A stretch of DNA of 64,000 bases from RH2-MAG17b sp035945515 (GTDB taxonomy: Bacteria > Acidobacteriota > Terriglobia > UBA7540). Position numbers and translations under genes: made by a program. The DNA lies in NCBI GenBank assembly GCA_035945515.1, contig DASZAE010000032.1, positions 62,001-126,000 of the forward strand, written 5' to 3'. The notes under the pieces were generated by a model that was given only the letters and a program-made list of their open reading frames with translations, was not told where the DNA came from and searched no databases. Every line of letters begins with the position of its first letter. The first letter of the stretch is position 1. Positions 53,259 to 63,123 of the stretch are shown here, in pieces.

Positions 53259-53972
53259 CTACTCGCCCGGATGATTAAGGAATAGAATGGCTGCGCTCGC
53301 GGCGGGCAGGCCAACGGTGAACATTCCATCGTCGCCAGCGATGGTTTCCTCGCGCGCTGCGTCCCAGCCGCCGTCCGAATTGACTTCGGCGCCAGCTAGT
53401 CGCACTCCGGCGGTACTGTCGATAGCCGGCGCCGTTAGGCGCCAGAGCTTTGCTTGCGGCGCGGGAGTGCCGCTCTCCAGCCTGGCGCGAACGGTCTGCC
53501 GTTCGTCTTTGTTGAAGAGTGCGACGCGCATTTCGGAGTGTGTCTTCGCGGCATAGGCTGTGACGTTCAGCGATTGCGTGTCGACTCGTGTTTCGACCAT
53601 CGTCGCGCCCGCGAATTGCTCTGCGACGAGCAGTCCATAGTATATCGGTCGCGCCGAGTAGTTTGCTTCCGGGCCGCTCGCGATGGGCGTGTAAACTCCG
53701 GTGCGTCCACCATGAAAATTGACGCCCACGTAGCCGCTATGGGCGAGAAACAGCATGTAATCGGCGGCCCACAGCGCCGACGCAAACGTATCGATGACGC
53801 CCCGCTTGCCGCCGTTGTAGCAGGAATTACCCTCGGTCATGCGGAAGGGACGGTGACACCTGCGGCTCGCCGCCATGATTCGCGGGGTGTTCTCGAGCAG
53901 GCGCTCGATTGTCATGCGCGGATCCGACGGCGGTCCCTCTGCATAGTAGTGTCCGCTGAGCAGCACGATATC
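53259..53972 (-). pseudogene. GH79-like C-terminal fragment
   Basis: About 235 residues similar to the C-terminal half of family 79 glycosidases (heparanase/glucuronidase type): GVNFHGG, PIYYGLLVAEQFAG, ALFNKDE and the ending SAAILFLNHP. The catalytic nucleophile and acid residues would be upstream and are missing. The frame merges at about 53972 into an unrelated coding sequence, so the 5' part was lost. Probably host-derived debris at an insertion junction. Confidence 0.7.
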
Positions 53973-54562
53973 CTTCGCGCCCCGTTGATGAGTTCGCGGG
54001 TCTCGCCTCTCAATTCGAATTCGTTAAGCACCTCGTCGCTGAAATGTTCCGAAGTCTTCCGCCATTCCTGGAACGAAGGACAGACAGCAGGCTTCGAACG
54101 CTTCCATTGCCGTTCGCAATAGGACCAGTAGGCTTCATCGCGAAGGGCGGCGAGATCACGCACGGCGTAATAACCTACAGCATTCATCCAACCTTCCCGC
54201 CTGCGCCTGCTGAAGATATGTTCGTTGATCCACCGTTCAAGGTGATACCAGAAGAAGGGTGGACTCCGTCGATCATCCAGCCTGTGTTCCGCTACGAATT
54301 GCAGGAAGCCTGGACAGCGCTTCTCTACGGCTTCGGCGAGCCACTCCGGAAAACCGCTCTCCGTATCCTCGATGGCTCGAACCCACAGCGTGAAAGCTTC
54401 CCACTTTACATATTGTTCGCGGGCGTTCCGCAACTGCGGCCACGGAATTCGCGCCGCCTCTCTTTCAGCCATCCGGCGCGCGACTTCACCTACCCGCTGT
54501 TGAAGCTTGCCCGGTCGCCAAGGACGGCTCTGTTTAGCTGAGATCAATGTCATTGGCTCCAA
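53912..54562 (-). CDS. Hypothetical protein, 3' end probably replaced
   Basis: 216 aa, rich in Arg/Trp helices (LQQRVGEVARRMAEREAARI, then FFWYHLERWINEHIFSRRRREGW). The type looks familiar from acidobacterial genomes but has no named function. Residues after about 195 derive from the opposite side of the GH79 junction, so its natural C-terminus is likely lost. No ribosome-binding site stands out. Confidence 0.5.
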   Translation of the reverse strand: MEPMTLISAKQSRPWRPGKLQQRVGEVARRMAEREAARIPWPQLRNAREQYVKWEAFTLWVRAIEDTESGFPEWLAEAVEKRCPGFLQFVAEHRLDDRRSPPFFWYHLERWINEHIFSRRRREGWMNAVGYYAVRDLAALRDEAYWSYCERQWKRSKPAVCPSFQEWRKTSEHFSDEVLNEFELRGETRELINGARRISCCSADTTMQRDRRRIRA

Positions 54563-54865
54563 CCTCGGCCGCGACCGGACAGCTCCAAAGAATTACACAC
54601 CCTGCTTTACGGCACAAGATAAAGGCAGCGGGCGGCGGCACAGCTTCCGGGTACGTCGTTCGACCGCAATGCTGAGATATGCCTCCAGTTTCTGAATGGA
54701 TACTAGCCCAGGACGCGGTTAGCGGCGCGTAACGCCCTGTCGTGCACTGAACATGGAACATTCGGAATCCGCAAGCTCGCTTCAAGGTCAAGTGCTAGAC
54801 TGAAGGCCGGACGAGGGTATACATGTTCCGGCATACCCAGGCGCTAACCGACAGTTTTTGGGAAC
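54563..54865. other. Intergenic stretch, no gene seen
   Basis: 303 bases between the truncated hypothetical gene and the GNAT gene. Frames are short and unsupported. It probably holds the promoters of both divergent genes. Confidence 0.4.
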
Positions 54866-55621
54866 ATGATCGCAAGAGCTATCAAAGCGGAGCTGAAGGA
54901 CATCCAGTCCCTTCGTGCGTTGTTTCTCCAGGAAACCAATTTCCAGATTCGATACAACTCGTGTCACGAGCGCGGCTGGACGGACTCGTATCTCTTGATT
55001 ATTGACGATGTCACCGTTGGGTACGGCTCGACCAAGGGGCAAGAGATATCGAATAGGGACACCGTATTCGAGTTTTTCGTCATTCACTCGTTCGCAAAGC
55101 TGGTCAGTGTGCTGTTCCGCGAGTTGCTCTCCGCTTCTGGCGCGAAGTACATCGAATGTCAGAGCAACGACATGCTACTGTCCTCGATGCTCTATGAGTT
55201 CTCGCGAGACATAGGCGCGAACGTCGTGCTGTTCGAGGATCATGCCGTGACTGAGCACGTCATTCCTGACGGCGTGGTTCGCCCCAGGTGCAACGACGAC
55301 CAGATATTTGAGCACAAGGTCGAGCCGGTTGGCGACTATGTTTTAGCGCTGCCGGGAGGGGTCGTCGCGACCGGCGGATTTATGGTCCACTACAACAGGC
55401 CATTCACAGACCTGTACATGGAGGTTCGAGAGGATTGCCGCAGGAGGGGATTTGGAAGCTTCCTTCTGCAGGAGCTGAAGAAGCAATGCTACCTCATCGG
55501 CAGCGTTCCTGCAGCTCGCTGCAACCTGGAGAACACGGCGTCACGGGGCGCGCTGATCAAGGCCGGTCTGAGAGTGTGCGGATTCATGTTAACGGGCAAG
55601 ATCAAAACCGCGGGCTGCTAG
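54866..55621 (+). CDS. GNAT-family N-acetyltransferase
   Basis: 251 aa. The acetyl-CoA-binding motif A is VREDCRRRGFGSFLLQELKK (about 190-209; R/Q-x-x-G-x-G/A), followed by CNLENTASRGALIKAGLRVCGF as in GNAT C-termini. The N-terminal half is a second, divergent domain. Substrate unknown. The gene looks like host cargo. Confidence 0.85.
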   Translation: MIARAIKAELKDIQSLRALFLQETNFQIRYNSCHERGWTDSYLLIIDDVTVGYGSTKGQEISNRDTVFEFFVIHSFAKLVSVLFRELLSASGAKYIECQSNDMLLSSMLYEFSRDIGANVVLFEDHAVTEHVIPDGVVRPRCNDDQIFEHKVEPVGDYVLALPGGVVATGGFMVHYNRPFTDLYMEVREDCRRRGFGSFLLQELKKQCYLIGSVPAARCNLENTASRGALIKAGLRVCGFMLTGKIKTAGC

Positions 55622-55727
55622 ATTCGCAGCACGCCATGACACGTCTGCGAAAGTCAAGAACGGATCACCACTCCTCGGTTCCAGATTTCTCAAATCCTGG
55701 ATCGTCGGGGACTCGGAAACTGCCACA

Positions 55728-56708
55728 CTACTGGGCAGTGCGTATCGTGTTTAACTCCGGCACTGTTTCGAATGGGATCTCGGGAGAAGTGATTGGCGCG
55801 CGTAGTTGTTCGATCCGGTCAGGCGACATGTTGCCGAGGAACTTCGAAGTCTCTGTGATATGCGGGATGCGCTCGGGAAGAATGCCCATCAGTCTGGCGC
55901 AAGTTGCGTCGGCGGCAACCGGATCGTCCGAAAGAATTATGCTAGTCAATCGACGACCATTTCCAGAAAGTGGCCCGTTCCCCTCCATGCACACAATTGC
56001 GTCCGCGATGACGAAATGGATTGGCACGGTTGCTGCGAGGTCCACGATACATTGCTGAATACCCCGCCAATGGAGCAGATTCTTGGGCCAGCCGTACTTG
56101 ACCCCCGGCACCACGCCAAACATATTCTTCATGCTCAGCGTAACCCCAGCCCAATGGTGAGTTTTGACTTTCGGCATGGAGACGATGAACTGCGCCTCCA
56201 GCACGGTGCGGGGCAGCCAAAGATACTTGAGGCCGCTATAATCAGCCCGCAGGCGGGTCTTGACGACGGCATCGCGGTTGAGATCGACAAACGGAATTCC
56301 CTGGTCTTTGAGCTTTTGGTCGACGCCGGTTGCCCGAAGCAGCAATTGGGTGTCCCGCTGATGGCCTGGGCCTTCGGCAACGACAACTTGTTTGGCGCCG
56401 AAACGCCGGAAGCACTCCGCCGCGGCTGTGATAAGGAGGGGGTGCGTGTTGATTTCAGCCCCTGGGATGTAATCAACCAGATTCGGCTTCAGGAGAACGT
56501 ACTTTCCAGAGAGGCTCACGTTGAACAATTTGAGCCCATCCCAGAGTATATTCGAAAGTTTCTCCGAGTATTCAGAACCTGGCAAAATGGCGACGCGAGA
56601 GCGGAGAGGGCGCCGGTCGGAGTCGTAGCGGGGAACAAGGAAAGGTAAGGAAGCCGCGATCCCACCGGCTTTCCGTGAGGACTGTGCGGGAATCTTGTGA
56701 CGGGTCAA
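55728..56708 (-). CDS. DUF362 protein
   Basis: 326 aa. DUF362 pattern: VLLKPNLVDYIPGAEINTHP, then the motif SMPKVKTHHWAGVTLSMKNMFG and VVPGVKYGWPKN, with DDPVAADA near the end. It lacks the ferredoxin tail that some members have. The family is associated with iron-sulfur or redox steps but the activity is undetermined. Its start overlaps the stop of the upstream prenyltransferase-repeat gene, giving a two-gene minus-strand operon. Confidence 0.88.
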   Translation of the reverse strand: MTRHKIPAQSSRKAGGIAASLPFLVPRYDSDRRPLRSRVAILPGSEYSEKLSNILWDGLKLFNVSLSGKYVLLKPNLVDYIPGAEINTHPLLITAAAECFRRFGAKQVVVAEGPGHQRDTQLLLRATGVDQKLKDQGIPFVDLNRDAVVKTRLRADYSGLKYLWLPRTVLEAQFIVSMPKVKTHHWAGVTLSMKNMFGVVPGVKYGWPKNLLHWRGIQQCIVDLAATVPIHFVIADAIVCMEGNGPLSGNGRRLTSIILSDDPVAADATCARLMGILPERIPHITETSKFLGNMSPDRIEQLRAPITSPEIPFETVPELNTIRTAQ

Positions 56709-57658
56709 GGAGTCACCTTGAAGGGATTACATGAGGTTGCGCAATCGAGAGCCAGCACAACAGCGGCCAACACCGCCATGTCGTCGAGAGCATCAAATTC
56801 CGCGAGGCCGGCAAGACTTTCGTGGATCCTTTTCACGGGTTTGCCGTGGGCATGCAGCGCGAGGATAGCCCAAGCGAGGCTCCACGGAGCTTCGCAAGCG
56901 TAGGCCTCGCCTTCAAGCCATTGGACGCTGCGCGTGGTGATCTCGGTCGGCGGGTCGCCTTGAAGCGCCAGTAGCGCGATGGCGGTTGCATCAACGTGCG
57001 CTGCCATTGGACTTCCATATACCACGCCATTGCCGGCATTCCACCCGCCGCCTGAACAGGCGCGGTCAACGAGCATTTCCACGCCGCGCCGGATGCGAAA
57101 AGCTACTTTGCTCGGACAACAGCAAGGGAAGCTCTGTTTGAGTGCGAGCACAGCAAACGCGGTCGGGACGACCCAACTGCACGTGCCTGGCTGCCACGGC
57201 CAGCCGAATTTATCAGGATCGAAACGCGCGTGAGTGTCCCTGGTCCGAAACTTCCAGTTCCAAGGCCAGCTTGCCTCTTTGCCTCTGTTATTCAACAGCC
57301 AGCGGACCGCACGGCTTCGGGCGCGTTGGAAAGTTCCAAGAGTATTCAGCGTCAGTAACGCCAAGCCGCTAAGTCCTGATGCCTGGTCATCGCCAGTAAA
57401 TGCTCCCCATCCTCCATCAGAGCGCTGCGTATGAACCAGAATATTGGTGTCTATGGAGCTATCCCGACGTAATGCCAACAAAGCAAGGCAGGTCGGTTCA
57501 AGCGCCGTTTGGCCGCTCCCGCGAAGGAACAGCCAGCCGCCCTGGGGCAGCTCACGGGCAATAAGCGAAGTGCGAAGACGCTTGAGAAGTGACTTCACGC
57601 AGCCAGTCTCAGCCATGAAGCGATTGGTGTCAAAATTGCCAACCTGTGCAGAGCGCAA
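56705..57658 (-). CDS. Prenyltransferase/squalene-cyclase repeat protein
   Basis: 317 aa with several alpha/alpha repeat units, including RSDGGWGAF and QxxDGGW-like turns, PTCLALLAL and WVVPTAFAVLAL. These form the toroid of terpene cyclases, but the DxDD catalytic motif of squalene-hopene cyclase is not seen, so enzymatic activity is uncertain. Co-transcribed with DUF362 (4-base overlap). Confidence 0.82.
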   Translation of the reverse strand: MRSAQVGNFDTNRFMAETGCVKSLLKRLRTSLIARELPQGGWLFLRGSGQTALEPTCLALLALRRDSSIDTNILVHTQRSDGGWGAFTGDDQASGLSGLALLTLNTLGTFQRARSRAVRWLLNNRGKEASWPWNWKFRTRDTHARFDPDKFGWPWQPGTCSWVVPTAFAVLALKQSFPCCCPSKVAFRIRRGVEMLVDRACSGGGWNAGNGVVYGSPMAAHVDATAIALLALQGDPPTEITTRSVQWLEGEAYACEAPWSLAWAILALHAHGKPVKRIHESLAGLAEFDALDDMAVLAAVVLALDCATSCNPFKVTP

Positions 57659-57750
57659 AAACGGCAGGCCGCGAGGGATCTGATCCGGTCAAGCGATGGT
57701 GTGGTCTACGGAAGGTATGGATCCCTGCCGGAGGTGGTCAGGACCGAGCA

Positions 57751-58280
57751 AATCGTAGCGAGAAGTTGCTCATACCTGATTCATTTTTTTCCGGGATCGC
57801 TCTGGTCTCCGTTTTGGAGGACCTAGTCACCAATCCGCAGCAAGAGATAGTTCACACCTGATTCTTTTCCAACGTGTTCTCTGATCTTAAGGACCTGCAA
57901 TCGTCCCGCACTTGGCGCTGCCCAGCATAAACCGTAGCAAGAACTTATTCGCATCCGGTTCGTTTTCTTCGACAGTCTGTCATGATGGGCGAGTTGCGAC
58001 CAACTGCGGTGTGGCACTGCCAGGAGCCAATCGTAGCAAGAAGAACTTCACACCCGGTTCATTTTTTGGCGCAATCGCTCTGGTCACCGTTTTGGAAGAC
58101 CGAATCACCAATCCGTAGCAAGTGATAGTTCACACCTGATTCTTTTCCACGGAAGTCCGGAGGGGGAGTCACGATCACCTGCCCACTGGCGCTGCCTGGG
58201 CGAAACCGTTGCAAGAAGAAGTTCACATCGGGTTCGGAGGCCGCTGCGATCCGTTGAAGAGGTTCTAATCCGGCTGTTGC
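57751..58280. repeat. Higher-order tandem repeat, two 278-bp units of three subunits
   Basis: A core of about 30 bases (AATCGTAGCAAGAAG.., then TTCACACCTGATTC) starts at 57751, 57832, 57929, 58029, 58110 and 58203. Subunits 1 and 4, 2 and 5, and 3 and 6 are most alike and lie 278, 278 and 274 bases apart, so a three-part unit was duplicated. Between cores the sequence is also shared, for example a gcaatcgctctggtcaccgtt-like stretch in 1 and 4. No protein frame runs through it. It sits just before the MoxR gene. Function unknown. Confidence 0.75.
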
Positions 58281-58342
58281 GCTGCAGAAGCGGCCTCTGG
58301 CTTTGGCAAGAGCGCCGGTCCCATTGTAGTGTCAGCGTTGTG

Positions 58343-59119
58343 ATGTTCACTTCGGTCCAGGAACTAGCAGAGAAACTTTGGGCGCCCCATTACGTGATCG
58401 ATCCCGTCACGCTAGAGGATTTGTATCTCGCGGCGCGCCTCCAAAAGCCCCTACTTGTCGAAGGCCCTCCCGGTTGCGGAAAGACTGAGTTGGCTTACGC
58501 GATTGCTGAGGCGGCGAGAACCACCGTCGAGCGCCTTCAGTGCTACGAGGGCATCAACGAGGAGAAAGCCATCGGCCGGTTCGACGAGGGCCTGCAGAAA
58601 CTATTTCTCGAAACGCAAGCCGAGCATCCCGACGGGGACTGGGAGGCCATCCGCAAGCGCCTGCATTCTCTTGAATTCTTTGCAGAAGGGCCCATCGTGC
58701 GGGCCGTGCTTCGCAAGGGCAAGCCCTGCGTGCTGTTGGTCGATGAGATCGACAAGATCAGCCAGGAGTTTGAGGCCACGCTGCTTGAAATTCTCAGCGC
58801 CTGGCAGGTGACGGTGCCCAAGCTGGGCACCCTCAAAGCCGATCCGGCGGTGATTCCCTTCGTGGTCTTGTCGTCGAACGAGGAGCGGAGACTTGGGGAC
58901 CCGTTACGGCGGCGCTGTATTTACTTACGGTTTGAATATCCGACAGTCGAGCGCGAAGCGGAAATCCTGGCCCTACGAACCCAGGGTCTGAATGAGCCGC
59001 TGCAGGCGCAAATCGTGGGTTTAGCGCACGCCTTGCGCGGTTGGGTGATGGAGAAGCCCACGTCGATTGCGGAAATGCTGGATCTGGCCCGGGCGCTCGA
59101 TCTCTGGGTGTCGAAGTAA
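58343..59119 (+). CDS. MoxR-type AAA+ ATPase, 3' end truncated
   Basis: 258 aa from the ATG at 58343. Walker A (VEGPPGCGKTEL, about 39-50), Walker B with VLLVDEIDK, sensor 1 (VVLSSNEERRL) and the Arg finger DPLRRRC, all as in MoxR proteins, which remodel complexes with VWA-domain partners. It stops at DLWVSK, short of the usual lid end. The following bases belong to a serine recombinase fragment, so the C-terminus was probably cut off. No VWA gene is left nearby. Confidence 0.8.
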   Translation: MFTSVQELAEKLWAPHYVIDPVTLEDLYLAARLQKPLLVEGPPGCGKTELAYAIAEAARTTVERLQCYEGINEEKAIGRFDEGLQKLFLETQAEHPDGDWEAIRKRLHSLEFFAEGPIVRAVLRKGKPCVLLVDEIDKISQEFEATLLEILSAWQVTVPKLGTLKADPAVIPFVVLSSNEERRLGDPLRRRCIYLRFEYPTVEREAEILALRTQGLNEPLQAQIVGLAHALRGWVMEKPTSIAEMLDLARALDLWVSK

Positions 59120-59860
59120 GACAGACGGACGCCAAGCTGATCGGCCCAAGATCGCGCGTGCCGCCCACGATGTAATCCGGTTGTGGGTCATCGATCCTCC
59201 GCTCGTGAGCGAGGCTGATTTCGCGCGCGTGCACGAGATGATGAACCTTAAGAGACAGCGTCATTGGCGAAGTGAGCCGAGTAACGGCCAGAGCCATCAT
59301 CGATGGACGTACAACGGCTTTCTTACTTGCTCCGAATGCGGCCATTTGGTCTACACGTCGTTTCGACGGCGCGACTACTACGTGTGTTCGACGAAGCGTA
59401 CCAAGGGAGGGGGCTGGCGAACCCAATACATGCGACGCGAGTCACAGCGGCAACTTTCCTAAGCAATCTGGCAAACTTCTGGCAATCTACAGCGACTTTC
59501 AGCGAGGAACGCTGCCGTCGCGCGGAACTCGAGTCGGAGTTGGAATCCTTGATCGAAAAGCGCGAGCGCGTGTTGGACAGCTACTTCGAGGGCATCATCA
59601 GCCGGGAGGAGCGCGACCGGAGGCTGGCGGCGATTCAGCGCGATCAGGAGCTTTATCAGAGGCTGCTATTGCGGGCAAGGCCCACAGCGGAGTTGTCAGC
59701 AGACGCCCTGGCGCGGGTCTTCAGCCCTTTCTTTGAGTGGGAATATCTCGGTCGGCACGATAAGGGGTTTCCACCATCCCAAATGGAGACACCAATGCTT
59801 TCCACGACCTCACTGGGGAGGATACTTGTTTGGAACGACAGTGTCCAAAACAGACTGTAA
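59120..59860 (+). pseudogene. Large serine recombinase, C-terminal remnant
   Basis: The catalytic N-terminus is absent. The first frame gives the recombinase domain and zinc ribbon (YNGFLTCSECGHLVYTSF, YYVCSTKR). The second frame, from about 59440, gives the coiled-coil tail (SEERCRRAELESELESLIEKR, FEGIISREERDRR). A frame change near 59430-59460 separates them. Remnant of a large serine integrase or transposase. It may be a relic of the element's original integrase, considering the RDF gene at 30.6 kb. Confidence 0.8.
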
Positions 59861-60131
59861 CTATTTAAATCTTAGAGCACTTGAGGGCCTGCATGAATTC
59901 ACCCTGGAAATTATGCTTCCCGCCATCGTTCAATAGAGATACAATCGGAATAATGACGCAGCGGCAATTTAGCCCACGTTACTGTCGTGATTGAACCTGC
60001 AACGGAAGCCACCAGTGTGGACAGAGTGGCAGTAGTCTGACGATGGGCCGAGACCGCTAGCAAGAGCACTTTCGCGTGAGGTGTAGTTCGGCACCGGGCA
60101 GCGCCGCGACCAATAGCAAAGCAGCGTACTC

Positions 60132-60806
60132 ATGGACCTCGATAAACGGAACCCGACCGAATTGAACATGCCTCTTCGATTTCGGCTTGTAAATGGACAT
60201 CCTGTGGTGGCCCAATGCAACGAACGAATCGTCGAGATACCTTTTGTGCATCGAGCCTTACCCTCTCCTTTCCGAGGCCGGGTTCTAGATGTCGGTTGTC
60301 GCGAGAGTCAACTATGTTTCGAAGTGTCCTGTCTAGGCTTCGAGACATGGGCCATTGATATAAGACCTCAGCCGATAAGATTTCCTGGTGTACACTACGT
60401 TCAGGCTGACATTTGTAGAGATCCGTTCACGTCGGCAGTCTTTGATGTCATTATCGCGTGCTCCACCATTGAACACATCGGACTGCTTACTTATGGCAAT
60501 GAGGAGCTTAATCCGGAGGGCGATTCGCTCGCCATAATGGCCATCTATCGGCTGCTAAAGACCGAAGGACGACTTATCCTGACGGTGCCTTTCGGTAGAC
60601 CGGGAGCGACGGACTGGTACCGCGTCTATGACTATGAATCGTTACATAAGTTACTGTCACCTAATATATTCAAAATACAGAAGGAAGGCTTCTGGCTTAA
60701 GGACAATTTATGCTGGATATCTGGATCTTGGCAAGAGGCTGAGCAAGTGGATTCGCTCTCGCAAGGTGCATGTGCAGTCGCCTGTGTTGTTGTGAGACCC
60801 ACGTGA
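60132..60806 (+). CDS. Class I SAM-dependent methyltransferase
   Basis: 224 aa. SAM-binding motif I is RVLDVGCRESQL (about 50-61), motif II FETWAIDIRP, motif IV-like FDVIIACSTIEHIG and post-motif LLKTEGRLILTVPF. The C-terminal SRPBCC-like part ends with QGACAVACVVVRP. Small-molecule or lipid substrates are typical; the target is unknown. Host-type gene among insertion-sequence remnants. The 270 bases before it show nothing. Confidence 0.85.
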   Translation: MDLDKRNPTELNMPLRFRLVNGHPVVAQCNERIVEIPFVHRALPSPFRGRVLDVGCRESQLCFEVSCLGFETWAIDIRPQPIRFPGVHYVQADICRDPFTSAVFDVIIACSTIEHIGLLTYGNEELNPEGDSLAIMAIYRLLKTEGRLILTVPFGRPGATDWYRVYDYESLHKLLSPNIFKIQKEGFWLKDNLCWISGSWQEAEQVDSLSQGACAVACVVVRPT

Positions 60807-61059
60807 AGTCCCAGCGGCACTAGAAAAGTCACAGCAGTGTGAGGTCGCAGCGATCCGGGCCCAAGGCGACGAGACTATGAAAAAGTGTGGGGTGCATACT
60901 GCATACTGGACCCCTGAAGGAGCGAGACAGCTGATAGGATGATAGAAGGCAATCCATGGCGATGGGGAGCCTAACGGAAGGAGCCCGTAGGGCAACTGGA
61001 GTTAGGCTCCCCGACGACTTCTCGTGCCTACTGCCGATCAGCCAGGAGTTTGTTTCCCC

Positions 61060-61546
61060 AAGTCGATGTCCAGTTCTGTATCGTTCATCTTCAGCGCAAC
61101 AGCGCAATGCCAAGAGCCACTTCAGCAAAACCGATGCCGCCGAATTCAATCAACAAATCCTTACCCTGAAAGCGGCCTGGAACGCCGAGGTCGCCGCCAC
61201 CCAGTTCGAGGATCTCCGCCAGCACTTCGAGTCCCGCTCCCCCTGCTTCATCCGCGAGATCCGCAAAAAGCGGTGTCATTACTTGGCTTTCCTCAACTCC
61301 CCCGATGTCATCCGCCGCTTCCTGTCCACCACCAACGTCGTCGAGGCCGTCAACGGCCAGCTCGAAATCATGCGCCGCAACATCGGGTGCTATTTCCATT
61401 CGGAGCAGACCTTGAAGTGGAAGCTGGGCCTAGCGTCTCGCAGCTGGAAACCGGACGCTGGCGCCGCGTCGCTACCTCCGTCCAGAACGCCCTGGATCAA
61501 TTCAACGCAATCTTTCAGGCCAGGTTCGAAACCGAGGAGTCCACAT
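61060..61546 (+). pseudogene. IS256-family transposase, C-terminal remnant
   Basis: From about 61060 the frame matches the IS256 C-terminal region: FIREIRKKRCHYLAFLNSPDVIRRF, then the signature STTNVVEAVNGQLEIMRRN. Around 61410-61430 a shift moves to the frame giving VSQLETGRWRRVATSVQNAL and NAIFQARFETEE, the normal end. The N-terminal two thirds, including two catalytic Asp residues, are missing. Dead. Confidence 0.8.
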
Positions 61547-61549
61547 CCT

Positions 61550-61919
61550 TATGCTTTCAGACACAAAATTCTTGACAAGCGCCCGTTAGTCCCGGAAAGC
61601 CAAGCCTTCCTTCAGGTCGCTTTCGAGCGCGGCGAATCCGCCGCCCGGCTCACCGCTCAACTCCTTCGCCTGCTCGATGACTATGGCGCCGCGGAACTGG
61701 CCGCCGCTCTCCACGAGGCCCTCGACCATCACACCCCGCGCCTTTCCTCGGTCGCCTTTATTCTGGCTCGCCGCCACCGCCAGCAGCAGCGCCGCACTCC
61801 ACTCGCCGTCAACTTCTCGCGCCGCCCCGACCTGGAAAACTTGACCGTTTCAAATCCTTCCCTGGAGGCCTTACGATGAACTCTCCGAAAACACCCAAGA
61901 CCCCGACGATGAACAATGA
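61550..61919 (+). pseudogene. istA: IS21 IstA remnant, C-terminal part
   Basis: RPLVPESQAFLQVAFERG, LLRLLDDYGAAELAAALHEAL and HTPRLSSVAFILARRHRQQQRR match the end of IstA transposases. The frame stops at LEALR after an extra T in CCTTAC near 61870. Without it the sequence would read YDELSENTQDPDDEQ and stop at 61917-61919, overlapping IstB as usual. The catalytic N-terminal DDE domain is absent. Confidence 0.8.
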
Positions 61920-62690
61920 CCTGACCACGCAATTGAAATATCTGGGCCTGCTGGTTACGGCTCAGGGCCTCGATGATCTCCTGGCCCGTGCCGCCACCCA
62001 GCGCTGGATCCCGCGCCAGCTGCCCGAACAAATCGCTCGCTCGGAAACCGAGGACCTCGCCCGCCGCAGCCTCGAACACCGCCTCGCGCAGGCCCGCCTT
62101 GGCCGCTTCAAACCCCTCGCCGACTTCGATTGGTACTGGCCCAGGAAAATCGACTGCCCTTTGATCGAGCGTGCCATCACTCTGGACTTCCTCGCCGAGG
62201 CCCGCAACTGCGTGATTGTTGGCGCCAATGGTTTGTGAAAAGCTCTCAGTGCCAAAAATATCGCGCATGCCACCGTGCTCGCCGGTCACTTCGTCCTGTT
62301 CCGTACTATCTCCGATCTGCTGGCCGACCTCGACGGCGATTCCCCTGGCCTGCGCCGCCGCAAGTTTCGCTTCTACGCCCGCCCCGCTTTGCTATGCCTG
62401 GATGAATGTGGCTATTTGTCTTACGATGCCCACGTCGCAGACCTGTTCTTCGAAATCATCAACCACCCTTACGAGCGCAACTCGATCCTGCTGACGACGA
62501 ATAAAGCCTTCAAGGACTGGAACACCGTCTTCCCCAACGCCACCTGCATCGTCGCTCTGCTGGACCGCCTTTACTCATCATGCCGATGTCACCCTGATCG
62601 AGAGTACTTCCTACAACGTTCGCGAAAGCGCGTTGGAAGCTGCCGCCCGCAGGAAGCAAAAGAACGAAGGGAAACCGCATGCTCCCCGAC
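61909..62690 (+). pseudogene. istB: IS21 IstB helper ATPase, broken twice
   Basis: ATG 61909 (MNNDLTTQLKYLGLLVTAQGL). The frame hits TGA at 62236-62238 inside the Walker A region (VIVGANGL-stop), where relatives have GKT. It continues in the same frame to LLCLDECGYLSY and LLTTNKAFKDWNTVFPN. A T insertion in CCTTTAC near 62570 then shifts it; the other frame gives the normal end (AAARRKQKNEGK). No functional ATPase can be made. Confidence 0.82.
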
Positions 62691-63026
62691 CTCGATGCTT
62701 ATCGCCAAGCTCTGATCGATCTCTATCTCCGCCTGCCGGATATGCCGCGCCGCCTCAGGCGCCATGGCCTGCGTCTTGTCCGTCAACTCTGGGATTGGCA
62801 AGTCCCTCTCGGCGTCGTCGAAACCGCTTTCTTGCTGGTCTTGGCTCGCCGCGCGGCTCGCCCCGCCGACGCAATGCCCCTGGGGTCGGTCCGCTCCGTG
62901 TATTGCTTTCTACCCGTGATCGAAGAACTGTTCGCCCATCCAGTCCCGGAGTCCTACTTCGCCTACTTGTGCAGCAAAGTCGCTCTCCGTCCTACAACCG
63001 GCCACGTACCTGCTACCACCGGCTGA
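62679..63026 (+). CDS. Conserved gene downstream of istB
   Basis: 115 aa. Helical: LDAYRQALIDLYLRLPDMPRRL, LVRQLWDWQVPL, VVETAFLLVLARRAARP and PVIEELFAHPVPESYFAYL. A protein of this pattern often follows istAB, so it is likely an IS21 passenger or accessory protein rather than a chance frame. It overlaps the end of the broken istB. Whether it takes part in transposition is unknown. Confidence 0.6.
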   Translation: MLPDLDAYRQALIDLYLRLPDMPRRLRRHGLRLVRQLWDWQVPLGVVETAFLLVLARRAARPADAMPLGSVRSVYCFLPVIEELFAHPVPESYFAYLCSKVALRPTTGHVPATTG

Positions 63027-63123
63027 ACCTCGTTCATAGTTCCGCCAACCGGCCTCTGTTCAAATTTCTACGTTTTCATATGCGCGCCGACAGACTGACG
63101 CATGAGACCAATAAGGAGACAAC

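Noticed and set aside
57751..58280. CRISPR array
   Set aside because: The cores vary in sequence, spacing is uneven (81 to 100 bases), and the between-core sequences are homologous to each other. True spacers would be unique. No cas genes are near.
60956..61879. Single 307-aa transposase gene
   Set aside because: The frame fuses an IS256 C-terminal fragment to an IstA fragment by chance. Domain homology changes abruptly near 61420-61560.
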